A stretch of DNA of 64,000 bases, from the NCBI GenBank assembly GCA_964035575.1, contig OZ037866.1, positions 1 to 64,000 of the forward strand, written 5' to 3'. Source of the DNA: Rhynchopus sp. YZ270_cl-10 (lineage: Eukaryota; Euglenozoa; Diplonemea; Diplonemida; Diplonemidae). Made by a program: the position numbers and the translations under genes. Positions 10,148-19,458 of the stretch are shown here, piece after piece (position 1 is the first letter of the stretch; every line of letters begins with the position of its first letter). The notes beneath the pieces are model-generated. The model was not told where the DNA came from and made no database searches. It was given only the letters and a program-made list of their open reading frames with translations.

Positions 10148-13100
10148 CACCACACCTTTGGCTGCCCCTACGCCAAACACCGCGTCGCCCGCCACAACGC
10201 CTTGCGGGATTCGGTGTACAGAGCGGCTCAAGGGGCGGGCTTGGACCCTGCTTTGGAGGAGACCGTGAGAGTGGATTTGGAGTCGAAGAAGCGGCCAGGC
10301 GACGTCTACCTCCCAGTAGGAGTGGCGGAAAATGGACCTCGTTGTTTGGACATCACCCACGTGTGCCCCACCTTGCCTTCCTACAGAACAGGGGCCTCGA
10401 AGTTTGTGGGCTGGTCGGCGAAGAACCAGGGCCAGGTCAAACGGGAGAAGCACGAGCGGGATTTGAACAAGATCAACACCAAGTTCTCCCCTATTGTGTT
10501 TGAAGCCTTCGGGGGTGCAGGCGACGAGGCGAACCTCTTGATTGCGCAGCTTGGAGGCCTGACGACGGGACAGACGTCGCACCTGACAGGGTCGGCAGAG
10601 TTGCGCATCCGGGAGAGCATTGCGGTGGCGTACCAGAAAAAGGTCGCATCTTCCTTTCTGGAGCGGGGTGCTATGTGTGTAGGGATTGCCACCCTGAAGC
10701 GGGAGCCGTGTGTGGAGGTAGATGTGGCACCGTCTGCAGAGGACATGGACCGGTTTGGACGCCGCAGTGTAGGGGCCGTGGAACCTCTCTGTGATGATGC
10801 GAACCCTGACGACGATATGAGTCGTCCTGCTCCAGACCGGTCGGAGGAGCAGCAGGGGAAGCGCAAGAGGGACGTGAAGCCGGACCACGTGGAGCCACCG
10901 AGGAAGCGGACCGGGAGGTTCGATTCGGCTACCGTGATTCCGGAAGGGCCGGGTCTCGATGTGGTGCGTGAGTGGGAGTTTTTGCGTGAGTGCCCGGCAG
11001 CGCAGAGGCCTCGGGCGACGGAACAGGCGGCCAAGCTGGGAGCCTCGAAGGTGACTTGGTCGTTTGTGGCGGGGGACTGTGCTTTTGAGGCTTTGCTCTT
11101 CGCCACTGGGCGCACGGATTTGTCGGTGGAGGGTCTGCGCCAGGCGGCAGTGAAGAAGGTCCAGGGCCGCGCTGATCTGTCGAGTGCGGCTGTCCCTAAT
11201 TTTGGGGTCTGGCAGCGGCTGATGACGAGTGGGGACAGAGGAGACGAGCGTACGTGGGCGGATGCCATTGCAGTGGCGGGGGCAGGGGAGGCTCTTGAGG
11301 TATCTGTGGTCATCCTCAACGAGTTCGCCCGCCCTTCTCTGATGGTGCCAAGAAAACGGCCTAAGGCAGTGGTCCTTCTCCTCCACTCGGGTGACCAGGA
11401 TGCGGCAGATGGATCCGGCAGTATCCCGGGACACTACGAGCCCCTCACCATGGACCCGGCTCTGCAGCAGCACATCCTGTCTTTTGAGGCCACAGGTGGT
11501 AAGGGGGAGTGCCAGTCAGAGCGCCCCATGGCTTTTGTGGGAGCGAGGGAGGCGGAGGCGTCGAACACTTTCCTGCAGTGCGAACAATGCAGCAAGCTCT
11601 TCGATGCGTCGGACGCACACTTCTGCTGTCACACGTGTGGTGGCTTGGCATGTCTGCACTGCGCTCAGGGGTCCAAGCACTGCCCTCTGTCGCAAATTGG
11701 CAGGGCGGAATATTTCAGTGCCCTGTCTTTTTTGCACTCGAATGTTCCGGCTCAGGCTGCCTCTGCGGAGGGGAGCGGAGACCCACCACCTAAACGGGCT
11801 CCTTCTCCAGCAGTGCCAGCTCCCGAGGGCGAGGACGTCGAGGAGGTAGACATGCCAATGGCGGGCGAAGAGGGGCAGCAGGCAGAACAGAAGCAGCAGA
11901 AGCACGAGAAGCAACGGAAACAGCAGAAGCAGCAACAACAAAAGGCGGACCAGGTGAAGAAGGAAGCGTTGCAGCGTGCGTCGGACGCGTGGCAGCAAGC
12001 CCTGGAGGTACGGCGGGAGCATCGTCGGTCGTGGGGACCGGATTTGGCCGCGCTTCGGGGCACTTTTGGCGACCGCCAGCAGGAGTTGAGTCGTTTCCTG
12101 GAGGAACAGAATGTGCGTCTGGACCAGGCGAAGGCGGCGGACAGGCATCGTGTGGAGGAGCTGACCGCCAGGCACAAGCGGGAACTCGCAGAGGACGCGA
12201 AGAAGATGCATGCGCAGTACTTGGAAGACTGCGATCGGCACCCCGAAGCAGGAGAGTCGCTCCGGGCGGAGTATGACAGGCAACGCTGCGAGAGGCATTA
12301 CGCCATCGCAGCTAAGCATGAGTCGGAGCAGAAGGCGACCACTCTGTTGTTGACGGCGGTGAACCTCTCCCGACAGCTGGAGGCAGAACGCATGGTGGCA
12401 TACGGGCGGTGCTTTGGGGTGGTGTGCGAAGGGCGGCTATTCCTCCCCTGCCATGCGGTGCGGAGAGCGGTGGGCGACGACCCTGAAGGACTCGAACCTG
12501 ACTGTGTCGGCGACTGGATGGCTCTCTTTGGTCCTCAAGGTGCTTCTCCGTGCCCGGGCGAGTTCCTGTACTGCTGGGCGACACAGCAGCCGTGGAGTGG
12601 GAACGGGGAGGGGGACGGTGATTGCCCGGAGTCGGTGGTCGCCCGTCAGGCGGTTAGGAAGATAGCAGGGGAGGCCGGATACTGCGATACCTGGGGCAAG
12701 ACCAGCGCGGTCATCGTCGTTCGGGAAGGCAGGGTCAGCTGGGGAACCCCTTCTCGGGATCAGCTGGAGGAGGAGGTGGGGCGACAGGCCGAGGCGGCAG
12801 ACACCGAGGTGCGTGTGAAGGTGGAGGAGATGGATGATGATGAGCAGGAGCAGGAGGAGGACCTCGACACCGCGATGGAGGGGGCGGATCGCTCGCTTTC
12901 TCTGTCAGTGGAAGGCATCCCTGACCAGAAGAAGCAAGCGAGGGTGAGGGAATTGCTGAGGGCGCAGAGCGAGGCTTGGATGTGGACGGAGGAGGAGCGG
13001 ACGGAGAGGGGGGGTCTTTTCCCGTGCCTCACCATGGGGTCGCCGGTGCCTTCTTCTGTGACGAAGTGGATCTCCCTGTTCCACTACCGTCAGGGAGAGA

Positions 13101-13687
13101 AACAGGATGGCAGACCCTTGTTGTCACTCCCCCTCTCTACCGCTACTTTCACTCAGTGGTATGAGGTGATGAAGGTGGTGGGTTTGCATGAGTGGTCGGT
13201 TCAGGAAAAGTGCAAGGCAAAGTCGACGTTGCATGCCCTGACGGACAACCGGAGCAGTAGGGGGCAGGCCTTTGCAGCGGAGAGTACAAGGAGGGAGAAT
13301 GAGGCACGAGCGGCTCGAGAGGGAATAGGCCGACAACCTCAAGCCTCCTCTTCTTCTTCTTCTTCCTCCACCTCTGCAGGCCGTGGCACTACAACCTCCA
13401 TCGCCCAACCTGCAGTCTCCACTTCTTCCTCCTCCTCATCGGCAGGCCGTGGCAATGCAACCTCCTCCGCCCAACCTGCTCCTTCCCCAGCTCCCAAAGG
13501 ACCCCAGCGCCATGCAGCTCAGGGTAGGTCCAACACGTCGAACGTGTTCACCGACGCAGTGGCACAAGCGACGCAGCATGTGCTCTCGCCCCAGGAGGTG
13601 CAGAGAGGGCGCAATGGTCGCGGTGGTGGACAGAAGGGGAGACAGAGCGGAGGAAGGAAGGGGAAAAAGGGGAATAAAAAGAATTAG
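10148..13687 (+). CDS. LINE B polyprotein, C-terminal part (endonuclease, OTU, Cys finger, C-terminal domain)
   Basis: A 1,179-residue fragment without its own start; the first codon is the element boundary. Visible in order: the remainder of the zinc knuckle (HHTFGC...HRVARHNAL, residues 1-19); the endonuclease core RPGDVYLPVG and CLDIT; a conserved SPIVFEAFGGA segment also present in LINE A; an OTU-like protease module with VAGDCAFEAL (~307) and GHYEPL (~428), so Cys and His are both present; a C4-rich finger CEQCSKLF...CCHTCGG (~476-514); an acidic then Gln/Lys-rich coiled-coil region (~570-740); and the terminal domain GGLFPCLTMGSPV...FHYRQG (~955-985), matching GGFYPCLSMGQPV...FHHRQG in LINE A. 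The tail is Ser-rich then Gly/Lys-rich. The OTU may cleave ubiquitin-like conjugates or process the polyprotein; this is inferred from family knowledge only. Confidence 0.88.
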   Translation, partial: HHTFGCPYAKHRVARHNALRDSVYRAAQGAGLDPALEETVRVDLESKKRPGDVYLPVGVAENGPRCLDITHVCPTLPSYRTGASKFVGWSAKNQGQVKREKHERDLNKINTKFSPIVFEAFGGAGDEANLLIAQLGGLTTGQTSHLTGSAELRIRESIAVAYQKKVASSFLERGAMCVGIATLKREPCVEVDVAPSAEDMDRFGRRSVGAVEPLCDDANPDDDMSRPAPDRSEEQQGKRKRDVKPDHVEPPRKRTGRFDSATVIPEGPGLDVVREWEFLRECPAAQRPRATEQAAKLGASKVTWSFVAGDCAFEALLFATGRTDLSVEGLRQAAVKKVQGRADLSSAAVPNFGVWQRLMTSGDRGDERTWADAIAVAGAGEALEVSVVILNEFARPSLMVPRKRPKAVVLLLHSGDQDAADGSGSIPGHYEPLTMDPALQQHILSFEATGGKGECQSERPMAFVGAREAEASNTFLQCEQCSKLFDASDAHFCCHTCGGLACLHCAQGSKHCPLSQIGRAEYFSALSFLHSNVPAQAASAEGSGDPPPKRAPSPAVPAPEGEDVEEVDMPMAGEEGQQAEQKQQKHEKQRKQQKQQQQKADQVKKEALQRASDAWQQALEVRREHRRSWGPDLAALRGTFGDRQQELSRFLEEQNVRLDQAKAADRHRVEELTARHKRELAEDAKKMHAQYLEDCDRHPEAGESLRAEYDRQRCERHYAIAAKHESEQKATTLLLTAVNLSRQLEAERMVAYGRCFGVVCEGRLFLPCHAVRRAVGDDPEGLEPDCVGDWMALFGPQGASPCPGEFLYCWATQQPWSGNGEGDGDCPESVVARQAVRKIAGEAGYCDTWGKTSAVIVVREGRVSWGTPSRDQLEEEVGRQAEAADTEVRVKVEEMDDDEQEQEEDLDTAMEGADRSLSLSVEGIPDQKKQARVRELLRAQSEAWMWTEEERTERGGLFPCLTMGSPVPSSVTKWISLFHYRQGEKQDGRPLLSLPLSTATFTQWYEVMKVVGLHEWSVQEKCKAKSTLHALTDNRSSRGQAFAAESTRRENEARAAREGIGRQPQASSSSSSSSTSAGRGTTTSIAQPAVSTSSSSSSAGRGNATSSAQPAPSPAPKGPQRHAAQGRSNTSNVFTDAVAQATQHVLSPQEVQRGRNGRGGGQKGRQSGGRKGKKGNKKN

Positions 13688-14660
13688 AGAGTTAGAGAGT
13701 TAGAGGGTGAGAGTGTGTGAGAATGACAGTTTGCCCCATGTTTATTTTTAACCCTTTTTATTTTGTGTTTTTTGTTCTTTTCATCCTTTGGGGTTTGCCC
13801 CCCCTTTCCCCCCTTTCCGCCCCCCTTCCTATTTGTTAATATTTTTGGTTGGCTGCTGGCTAGGACGGGTCTACCCCAGCGACGGCCCTTACCCCTTGGA
13901 CGAGGCTCTGAGGGTAGAGGGCAGTCTCGGAGGAAGACCTGTCTAAGAGCCAGGCCAGTGGCATCAGGAGCCATTGGGCCACTTTTATAGATTGTGCAGT
14001 AGAGTAGAGTTTGTACAGAACTCTTGTCCTTTGAGTTCCTTTTTTCACTCCTTTAGTTTTTCATTTTTACCTTGTGAAGGTCAATTTCAATTTTTCATTT
14101 TTCAAAACCACCACAGGTAAGCACGAGACCCACCATTGTTGTTGTTGATTTTGTTGTGCGTTATTGTTGTTTTACCCTTTGGGTGTCAGTCAGTCGGGTC
14201 AGGTCACACTTACAGAAGTTCTCAAAAATTTTCACCAAAAAGAAAACTACTAAAAAGATTATGGAACTTCCTTTTTATTTGTTTGTGTGTTACAGAGGAA
14301 ACGGCTCACTCAATCCCCTCCTTCTCCTCCCCTCCCCTCCCCAAGACAAAGCAAAATAAAACTACACCGGTAGACAGAGCAACCCCCCCGTCCCATCCCC
14401 TCCCCTTTTCCTTTTGGGAAAAATTGCACTCACATACGACCCTTTTGCTTATTTGCAGGGAAGTGTTGGTTGTAGTTGTCCCACATGCTTTCTATTTTAG
14501 TGCCACTAACTGTGTTTTCAGGCACTGTCTTGCCAGTACAATAGTAAAGTGCCCTTGTCTGGACATCTAGCTGTTTACATACTCGCTTGACTAGTAAGTA
14601 CCCCCTCTGTCACTGGATGTAGATAAAAAAAAGCGAGCCTAGGGCTAAGTTGAACAACAC

Positions 14661-14661
<1 letters not shown>
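13688..14661 (+). other. 3' UTR of LINE B
   Basis: Non-coding and T-rich at first, without ORFs worth reporting. It ends in a short A-rich stretch and GCGAGCCTAGGGC before the poly(A). Target-primed reverse transcription normally starts in this part of the RNA. Confidence 0.7.

Positions 14662-14707
<46 letters not shown>
14662..14707 (+). repeat. Poly(A) tail of LINE B
   Basis: An uninterrupted run of 46 A residues immediately before the right-hand target duplication. It marks the 3' end of the retroposed copy. Confidence 0.95.
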
Positions 14708-14709
<2 letters not shown>

Positions 14710-14758
14710 ATGCTGTTGTTCTTGCTGCTGTTGCTGTAGCAGTTGCTGTTGTTGCTGC
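14708..14758. repeat. Right target duplication (14708-14719) and continuation of the TTG/CTG tract
   Basis: TGATGCTGTTGT repeats 10136-10147. The following CTG/TTG triplets continue the interrupted tract, showing that LINE B landed inside it. Confidence 0.88.
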
Positions 14759-15147
14759 CCACCACCAACACACATAGCACCCCCAGAAGGGCCTTCCTCC
14801 GCATATTTTTTTTTCTCCTTTGTGAAAAAGGAAAACAAGTTGGAAAATAAAGGGCAAGAAAAAGGAGAAAAAAGCACTCAGACTGAACTGGCTTCTAAGC
14901 TCAGAGTGAGCAAAAATAAGCCTCAGAAACTGAGACCAGGTCTGCACGTTCTTCTGTGCTGCTTCGTGGTGACAGGGACGCCTCGTGTAGGCGAGCACAG
15001 GGACTACCTGGGAAGAAAGCAGAACCGTTCCAGGGGTTCGTCTGGGTCTTCTAGCTCTTTCACAAGAGAATGCCTAGACGGCTTCTGGGGGAGGGTCTTT
15101 GGGCAGGTAGTGAGGGTTGTGTAGAAAAACAAAAAGAAAATGTGTAT
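14759..15147. other. No gene seen; possible 5' leader of LINE A
   Basis: A-rich, then mixed sequence with no convincing coding frame. Because the CTG tract belongs to the 5' side of LINE A, this could hold its 5' UTR. No boundary or duplication was recognised. Confidence 0.4.
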
Positions 15148-15310
15148 AAAAAACGTGTCCCCTTTTTTAAAAAACGTGTCCCCTTTTAAAAAACGTGTCC
15201 CCTTTTTAAAAAACGTGTCCCCTTTTAAAAAACGTGTCCCCTTTTTTTAAAAAACGTGTCCCCTTTTTTTAAAAAACGTGTCCCCTTTTAAAAAACGTGT
15301 CCCCTTAAAA
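15148..15310. repeat. Satellite 1: ~19-22 bp units ACGTGTCCCC + T-run + A-run
   Basis: Eight or so head-to-tail units of ACGTGTCCCC followed by a variable run of T and then of A. Length varies only in the T and A runs. The architecture is the same as in satellite 2 at 19459-20231, with a different core. Confidence 0.93.
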
Positions 15311-15601
15311 AGTGGTGTTTTTGTCGTAAACGCCAGATGGTCAAAAGAGTGATCTGACCATATTCCCCAGGTATAACTGGTACTCAAAAAGTTCATTAAC
15401 GAAGGAATCTTGCACTTTTGACCATCACATATTAGATGTGTTTTTTCAGGTTTTTCAATGCACTTTCCTGTGCTGGGAAGCATGCCACAAGTGTCATGTT
15501 TTACAAGGTAAAAATGACCAAAAAAGCTGATTTTTGGCCGAATGCCACATGTCATTTGGCAGTCCATTTTCTGAACACGACTGAAAAAAAATTTTTTTTT
15601 G
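15311..15601. other. No gene seen
   Basis: AT-rich sequence. The phrase CCAGATGGTCAAAA near 15340 resembles the 183-bp repeat at 18.8-19.5 kb, so this may be a diverged relative. Confidence 0.4.
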
Positions 15602-15844
15602 GGCCTCAATACCCCCAAACAACACGTTAAGCCCAAAAAATTCACTTTCTGATGAGCAACTATTTATTTAAAAAAATCGATTTTTTGGTCAAATCCCCTC
15701 TGGTGGTGAGGGGGTGTGTGTGTGTGTGTGTGTGGGTGTGTGTGGGTGTGCTGTGTGTGGGTGTGTAGTGTGTGTGGTGTGGGTGGCGCACATCTCTATA
15801 GTAAAGACTAAAAAACTAAGGTTTTTTAGGATTTTTTTTTTGGG
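15602..15844. repeat. Tandem unit, copy 1 (~243 bp), with a GT-rich microsatellite
   Basis: The unit starts CCTCAATACCCCCAAAC, passes through AATCGATTTTTTGGTCAAAT, a GT/GGGTGT microsatellite (~15709-15782) and GGCGCACATCTCTATAG, and ends TTTTTTGGGCCTCAAT. The next copy begins at 15845. It is an uninterrupted unit and so serves as the empty-site reference for two insertions in copy 2. Confidence 0.88.
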
Positions 15845-15852
15845 CCTCAATG
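15845..15852. repeat. Left 8-bp target duplication of the hAT element
   Basis: CCTCAATG, repeated at 16617-16624. The uninterrupted unit at 15602 has CCTCAATA in the same place. Confidence 0.9.
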
Positions 15853-16616
15853 CAGGGCGTTCGCCCCGGGGCGAAAAATATTTTTTTTCGTTAAAAAAAT
15901 CTTTTCCTGAAAAAATGACATTTTATTTCGCCCCAGGGCTTCGCCCCACCGGGGCGAAACCCTGTATAAATAAATAAATAAAAAAAAAAAAAAGGGGGAA
16001 AAAAAAAAAAAAAGAGAGAGAGAGATTTCTCCCCACCACCCTGTAGACCCCCCCGGAGGGGGGGTCGCAGAGGGGTGTCCACTGTACTCAAAATCATCCG
16101 CAAACCCGCCTGCCGTGAGAGGAAGTTTCCCCAGCACTCCCGCTCCTCAATCCTGCAGTCTGCTGAAGGTGCCCCGTACCCCCTGTTATAGAAGGTGTCA
16201 CTGCTCGTGTCAACTCTATCTTCAACGGCAGAGAGACGTTTTAGTTTATTGAAAATAATCAAACTAAGGATGAAGTCTCATATGACAGATGCCTCTCTCT
16301 TGTGCATCTGTTTGATTAAACAGCACAAAGAGACCCTCAGTGAGGGGGGGATTGATGAAATTCTCCATTGTTTTGCTGGTTTTAGTATCAGGAAAGTTCA
16401 GCTGTAATAGCACTTGTGCTGGGGAAGGGATCACGCGCAAATCGCAATTTTTTTTGACCACTCAGTACCAGGGATTCACCCCCCACGAACTAGCTTCTCT
16501 CCGGCGGGAAAATTTTTTTTTGACCTATTTTAAGCACTAGTAAAAAAGCAAAAATTTCGGATTTTTTGGCATTTCGCCACGATCAGGAAAAAACGATGGC
16601 GATAGCGAACGCCCTG
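15853..16616 (+). mobile_element. hAT-superfamily DNA transposon, 764 bp, internally deleted
   Basis: The ends are CAGGGCGTTCGC and its complement GCGAACGCCCTG, with an exact 8-bp duplication CCTCAATG outside. All are hAT hallmarks. The insertion splits copy 2 of the tandem unit, and the intact unit at 15602 gives the empty site. A fragment of the transposase dimerisation domain lies inside (16195-16407). The element is too short for a full transposase and so depends on another copy. Confidence 0.92.
16195..16407 (+). pseudogene. hAT transposase C-terminal dimerisation domain remnant
   Basis: A 70-residue frame reads SLLVSTLSSTAERRFSLLKI, then RMKSHM and SLLCICLIKQHK. This matches the hAT family C-terminus, which is typically ...STASAERSFSxLKxIKxxLRSxM...L. 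It is open only from the start of the motif; a stop lies just upstream, and the N-terminal catalytic part is absent. It sits in the correct element and orientation to be a relic of the parental transposase. Confidence 0.82.
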
Positions 16617-16803
16617 CCTCAATGCCCCCAAACAACACGTTAAGCCCAAAAAATTCACTTTTGGATGAGCAACTATTTATTTAAAAAAATCGATTTTTTG
16701 GTCAAATCCCCCTGGTGGTGAGGGGGTGTGTGTGTGTGTGTGTGTGGGTGTGTGTGGGTGTGTAGTGTGTGTGGTGTGGGTGGCGCACATCTCTATAGTA
16801 AAG
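16617..16803. repeat. Tandem unit, copy 2 (continuation after hAT), including right hAT duplication
   Basis: Starts CCTCAATG and continues exactly like the 15602 unit (CCCCCAAACAACACGTTAAG, then a GT microsatellite, then CTCTATAGTAAAG). It breaks off at GTAAAG where the 4.16-kb element begins. Confidence 0.88.
16798..16803. repeat. Left 6-bp target duplication of the 4.16-kb element
   Basis: GTAAAG, repeated at 20960-20965. Removing the element and one copy restores TATAGTAAAGACTAAAAAAC, exactly as in the uninterrupted units at ~15797 and ~21107. Confidence 0.88.
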
Positions 16804-16990
16804 CACGGATGCTGCCAGATCTGGCCAGATCTCCAGATCTGGGCCTCCCAGATCTGGCCAGATCTGGAAAATTTTTTTTTTTTTTTGAAAAAAAAAATTT
16901 TCCCAGACGTCCCAGATCTGGCCAGATCTGGCCAGATCTGGCCACATCTGGGAGATCTGGGACGTCTGGGAAAATTTTTTTTTCCAGGTA
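16804..16990. repeat. Left inverted terminus: CCAGATCTGG foldback
   Basis: Clustered CCAGATCTGG/GGCCAGATCT palindromes surround a central T-run/A-run hairpin (16870-16902). Each decamer is self-complementary, so the terminus can fold on itself as well as pair with the right end at 20760-20959. Confidence 0.85.
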
Positions 16991-17989
16991 CCCCCAATGA
17001 CATAACGAAGTATCGCTTGAAGTACCGTTCAATATACGTTGCTCGTGTGTGCAAGTTACGAAGTAGGACACACAAGGTATATCAAACGATAAATCAATCA
17101 GATAAACGTTACATCATTGGAAAATTGTTGGCACCGCCGCCCTGTCTTCGTATTTATTACGTCGACAGGCCAAACAGCGTTGGGCTCAGAAGAAGCAGTG
17201 CAAAACACTGGGGATCAACATGAGAACCAACTCCCAACAACACAGGCTACCGAAGTAGCAGGTGGGGTGTTGCGGGTGTTTGGGGTGAAAGAAAATCGAT
17301 TTTGGTAAGTTACAGCAGAAAATTCTTAAGTTTGCACAATTGAGAAGGGTGTTACCACTGCCTAATATTATTCGTACATGTGAACCGGTAAGGTCGAGAA
17401 GGGTGGACACGGCATACAAGTACAAGTACAAGTAAGACGTACCTTCTACAAAGGCTGAATTCGCAATTCTTAAGGGATTGAATTCAGCCCCCACGTGGTG
17501 TTTTTGAGAAAATCATTCCATGGTATACAGCTAATGGTTCCCGAAGAATGATTCGCCCCTCCTCGTTCATGCAAACTTAAGAAAATTCTGAAGTAACTAC
17601 AACCTGGCGTGCGGGTACAGATGCATTGCTTTGTTCTTTCCTCAAAGTCATGTGTGATCTCTCGGGTCTGTACTAAAGTCAGTGTTTAGATAAGCATCCA
17701 CTTGACTCGTTCTAACAACCGTTGAAATCTAGAACAAAACAATACACTGCCCCTTCTCACACCAAGCCGCCATGCTTCAAGAGCATGCCCTGGGCAAAAA
17801 TTACTCTGACAAAAATTGGTTTTCTGGGGGAACGCAATATTTTCTTGTGCCTAGTCCTCCGCAAGCAGAGGACAGACTTTCCGGATCCCGAAGTCGAATT
17901 TCTTGCACTAGCTATGCTCCCTGGATTAAACGGCTATAGCAGTGACTGACTAAGAGTTTCATAATAATTAGGGTGGTCTATGGGGTGGG
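16991..17989. other. Unassigned interior of the 4.16-kb element
   Basis: No reading frame I can defend. A perfect inverted repeat GGCTGAATTC...GAATTCAGCC lies at about 17452-17490, preceded by ACAAGTACAAGTACAAGTA near 17415. Plus-strand frames around 16990-17220 look weakly protein-like but lack a recognisable domain. Confidence 0.4.
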
Positions 17990-18326
17990 TTAATGGAAAA
18001 GTTGGTATATAAACCCGACTTTTACGATCGCCACCTGGTTTTCAAATAATTGCACCAGCTCTTCCATCGGCACTGCTTCGCTGTCACGATGAAGGGTCGT
18101 CGGTTCGGGTACCTGTTAAGAGAAATTGAATGTAAAAGTAGAGACTACAACAAAAAAAACAAACAAACAAACAAGAAGCCGCCCCGTACCCCTTAAACGT
18201 AAAAGTGACATTTTTGTTGACAAAAAAAAAAATAGCTAAAAAATAGCGGACATGTCGAAAAGGGAGAAAACCGGGGGGTTAAAAACATACCTTGCACTCG
18301 GCCCACTCTCCAGGTACAAAGAACAT
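17990..18326 (-). CDS. Small two-exon gene, 52 aa, function unknown
   Basis: Exon 1 is 18326-18291 (MFFVPGEWAECK) and exon 2 is 18112-17990 (VPEPTTLHRD...KVGFIYQLFH, stop). The 178-bp intron has the donor GTATGTTTTT and the acceptor TTCTCTTAACAG after a clear pyrimidine tract, matching the introns of the host genes. Both junctions are phase 0. An AG lies two bases before the ATG (GTCGTGCAGTGATG), as for a spliced-leader acceptor. It lies inside the 4.16-kb element, so it is either element cargo or a captured host gene. I do not recognise the protein. It could be the 5' part of a longer, decayed gene. Confidence 0.5.
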
Positions 18327-18789
18327 CACTGCACGACAAACCCACTACTACGATAGAAAATAACTATTTTTTACCGAACAGAAAGGTCGTTTTATTGATG
18401 AGTGTTTTCTGAGTGCACACTCAGTGGGGACAAAATGCAACACTTACCGAAAAAATTCTCCAATCGGACAAAAACCTTTCTAAACACCCAAAAAAAACAC
18501 CTCAGTCCACATCCGCTGGGGTCGCGAGATGGAAATATATGGTTTTACAGCTTTTGGGGGGTCTAGCGTGGGTCCCAGATGCATTTTGCAACGGGTCTGT
18601 GTGTGTGTGTGTGCCTCAACGGCTTCACAGTACCCTTTTTTGTAACTGAAAACGACGCATCCTGTACCTAAGTGCACTGAAGCCTTGCTTGCGTCCTCCT
18701 TCGTGGTTTTGGGCGTTCGCATGCGAGAATCATTATCGCATTCGCACATGTAATTCTCGCATCACGGAGAGGATTTTAGCGTTACGTGA
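18327..18789. other. No gene seen
   Basis: AT-rich with a short GT run at 18597-18612. Nothing recognised. Confidence 0.4.
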
Positions 18790-19458
18790 CCACAAAAAAA
18801 GTGCACAAAATTAGTTTGGTCAAAAATCACCTTGCACTTGTGAAGGCATTGCTAAGGAAATGTGAAATATGCGTGTTTTGGTACACAAAAGTGCGTTTTG
18901 GGTGGTTCTGAAGGGTCAAAACACCAAAAAAATGCGTTTTTTTGCATTTTTGGTCACCCAAGGACCCACTATTTTGGTTGATATTTTTTTTTTCCCTTTG
19001 CGAAAAAGTACCCAAAAAGCACGGCTATAAAAACGCTAAGGAAAAATCGATATTCATTTTTTGGGCAGAGAAGTGCGTTTTAGGCGCCCACAGATGGTCA
19101 AAACATCAAAATTTTTGTGTTTTTGGCATCTTTGGACACCCAAGGACCCACTATCAGGGGTGAATTTTTTTTGCCTGAGATTTGCCTTTGCCAAAAATCG
19201 AAAAAAAAAAATTATGAAGGAAATTGCTAAGAAAAAGTCGAAATTGTGGGCCTGTAGTGCATATGGCGGTACCCCAGATCGTCAAAACACCCGACTCTTG
19301 CGTTTTTTTGCACTTTTTGGTGCACAAAAACCCTACTCAGGGGTCAAAATTTTCCCGGGAAAAAAATTTTTTTTTTCGAGATTTTTCAAAAATCGACTTG
19401 TCTTTGGTAAAAACCACGAAATTTCGGGTGCGCGAAACCACGTTTTAGGCCCCCACAG
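18790..19458. repeat. Diverged tandem repeat with ~183-bp period (about 3.5 copies)
   Basis: The phrases GTGCGTTTT(G/A)GG, (A/G)GGTCAAAACA(C/T)CA, CAAGGACCCACTAT and TTTTTCGCTAAG-like blocks recur. Unit marks fall at about 18890, 19072, 19254 and 19437, a spacing of 182-184 bp. Satellite 2 follows directly after the last GCTCAAAAGG. Confidence 0.75.

Larger units (their letters stand above)
10148..14707 (+). mobile_element. LINE B: 5'-truncated non-LTR retrotransposon nested in the LINE A tract
   Basis: A 4,560-bp insertion bounded by the 12-bp duplication TGATGCTGTTGT. Homology to LINE A begins at the very first base, inside the zinc-knuckle motif (HHTFGC, compared with DHTFAC in LINE A), so everything upstream including the RT was lost by 5' truncation, as is usual for LINEs. 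The remaining frame is open for 1,179 codons. A ~970-bp 3' UTR and a 46-base poly(A) follow. It is a different family from LINE A: order and motifs are shared, but most residues differ. The open frame and clean duplication point to a recent event. Confidence 0.93.

Noticed and set aside
9372-10268. A 298-codon plus-strand frame of Ala/Val
   Set aside because: It is the CTG/TTG tract read in another frame; composition and periodicity explain it.
9308-11473. 721-codon minus-strand frame across the LINE B junction
   Set aside because: Combines antisense of LINE B with the CTG tract; crosses an insertion boundary.
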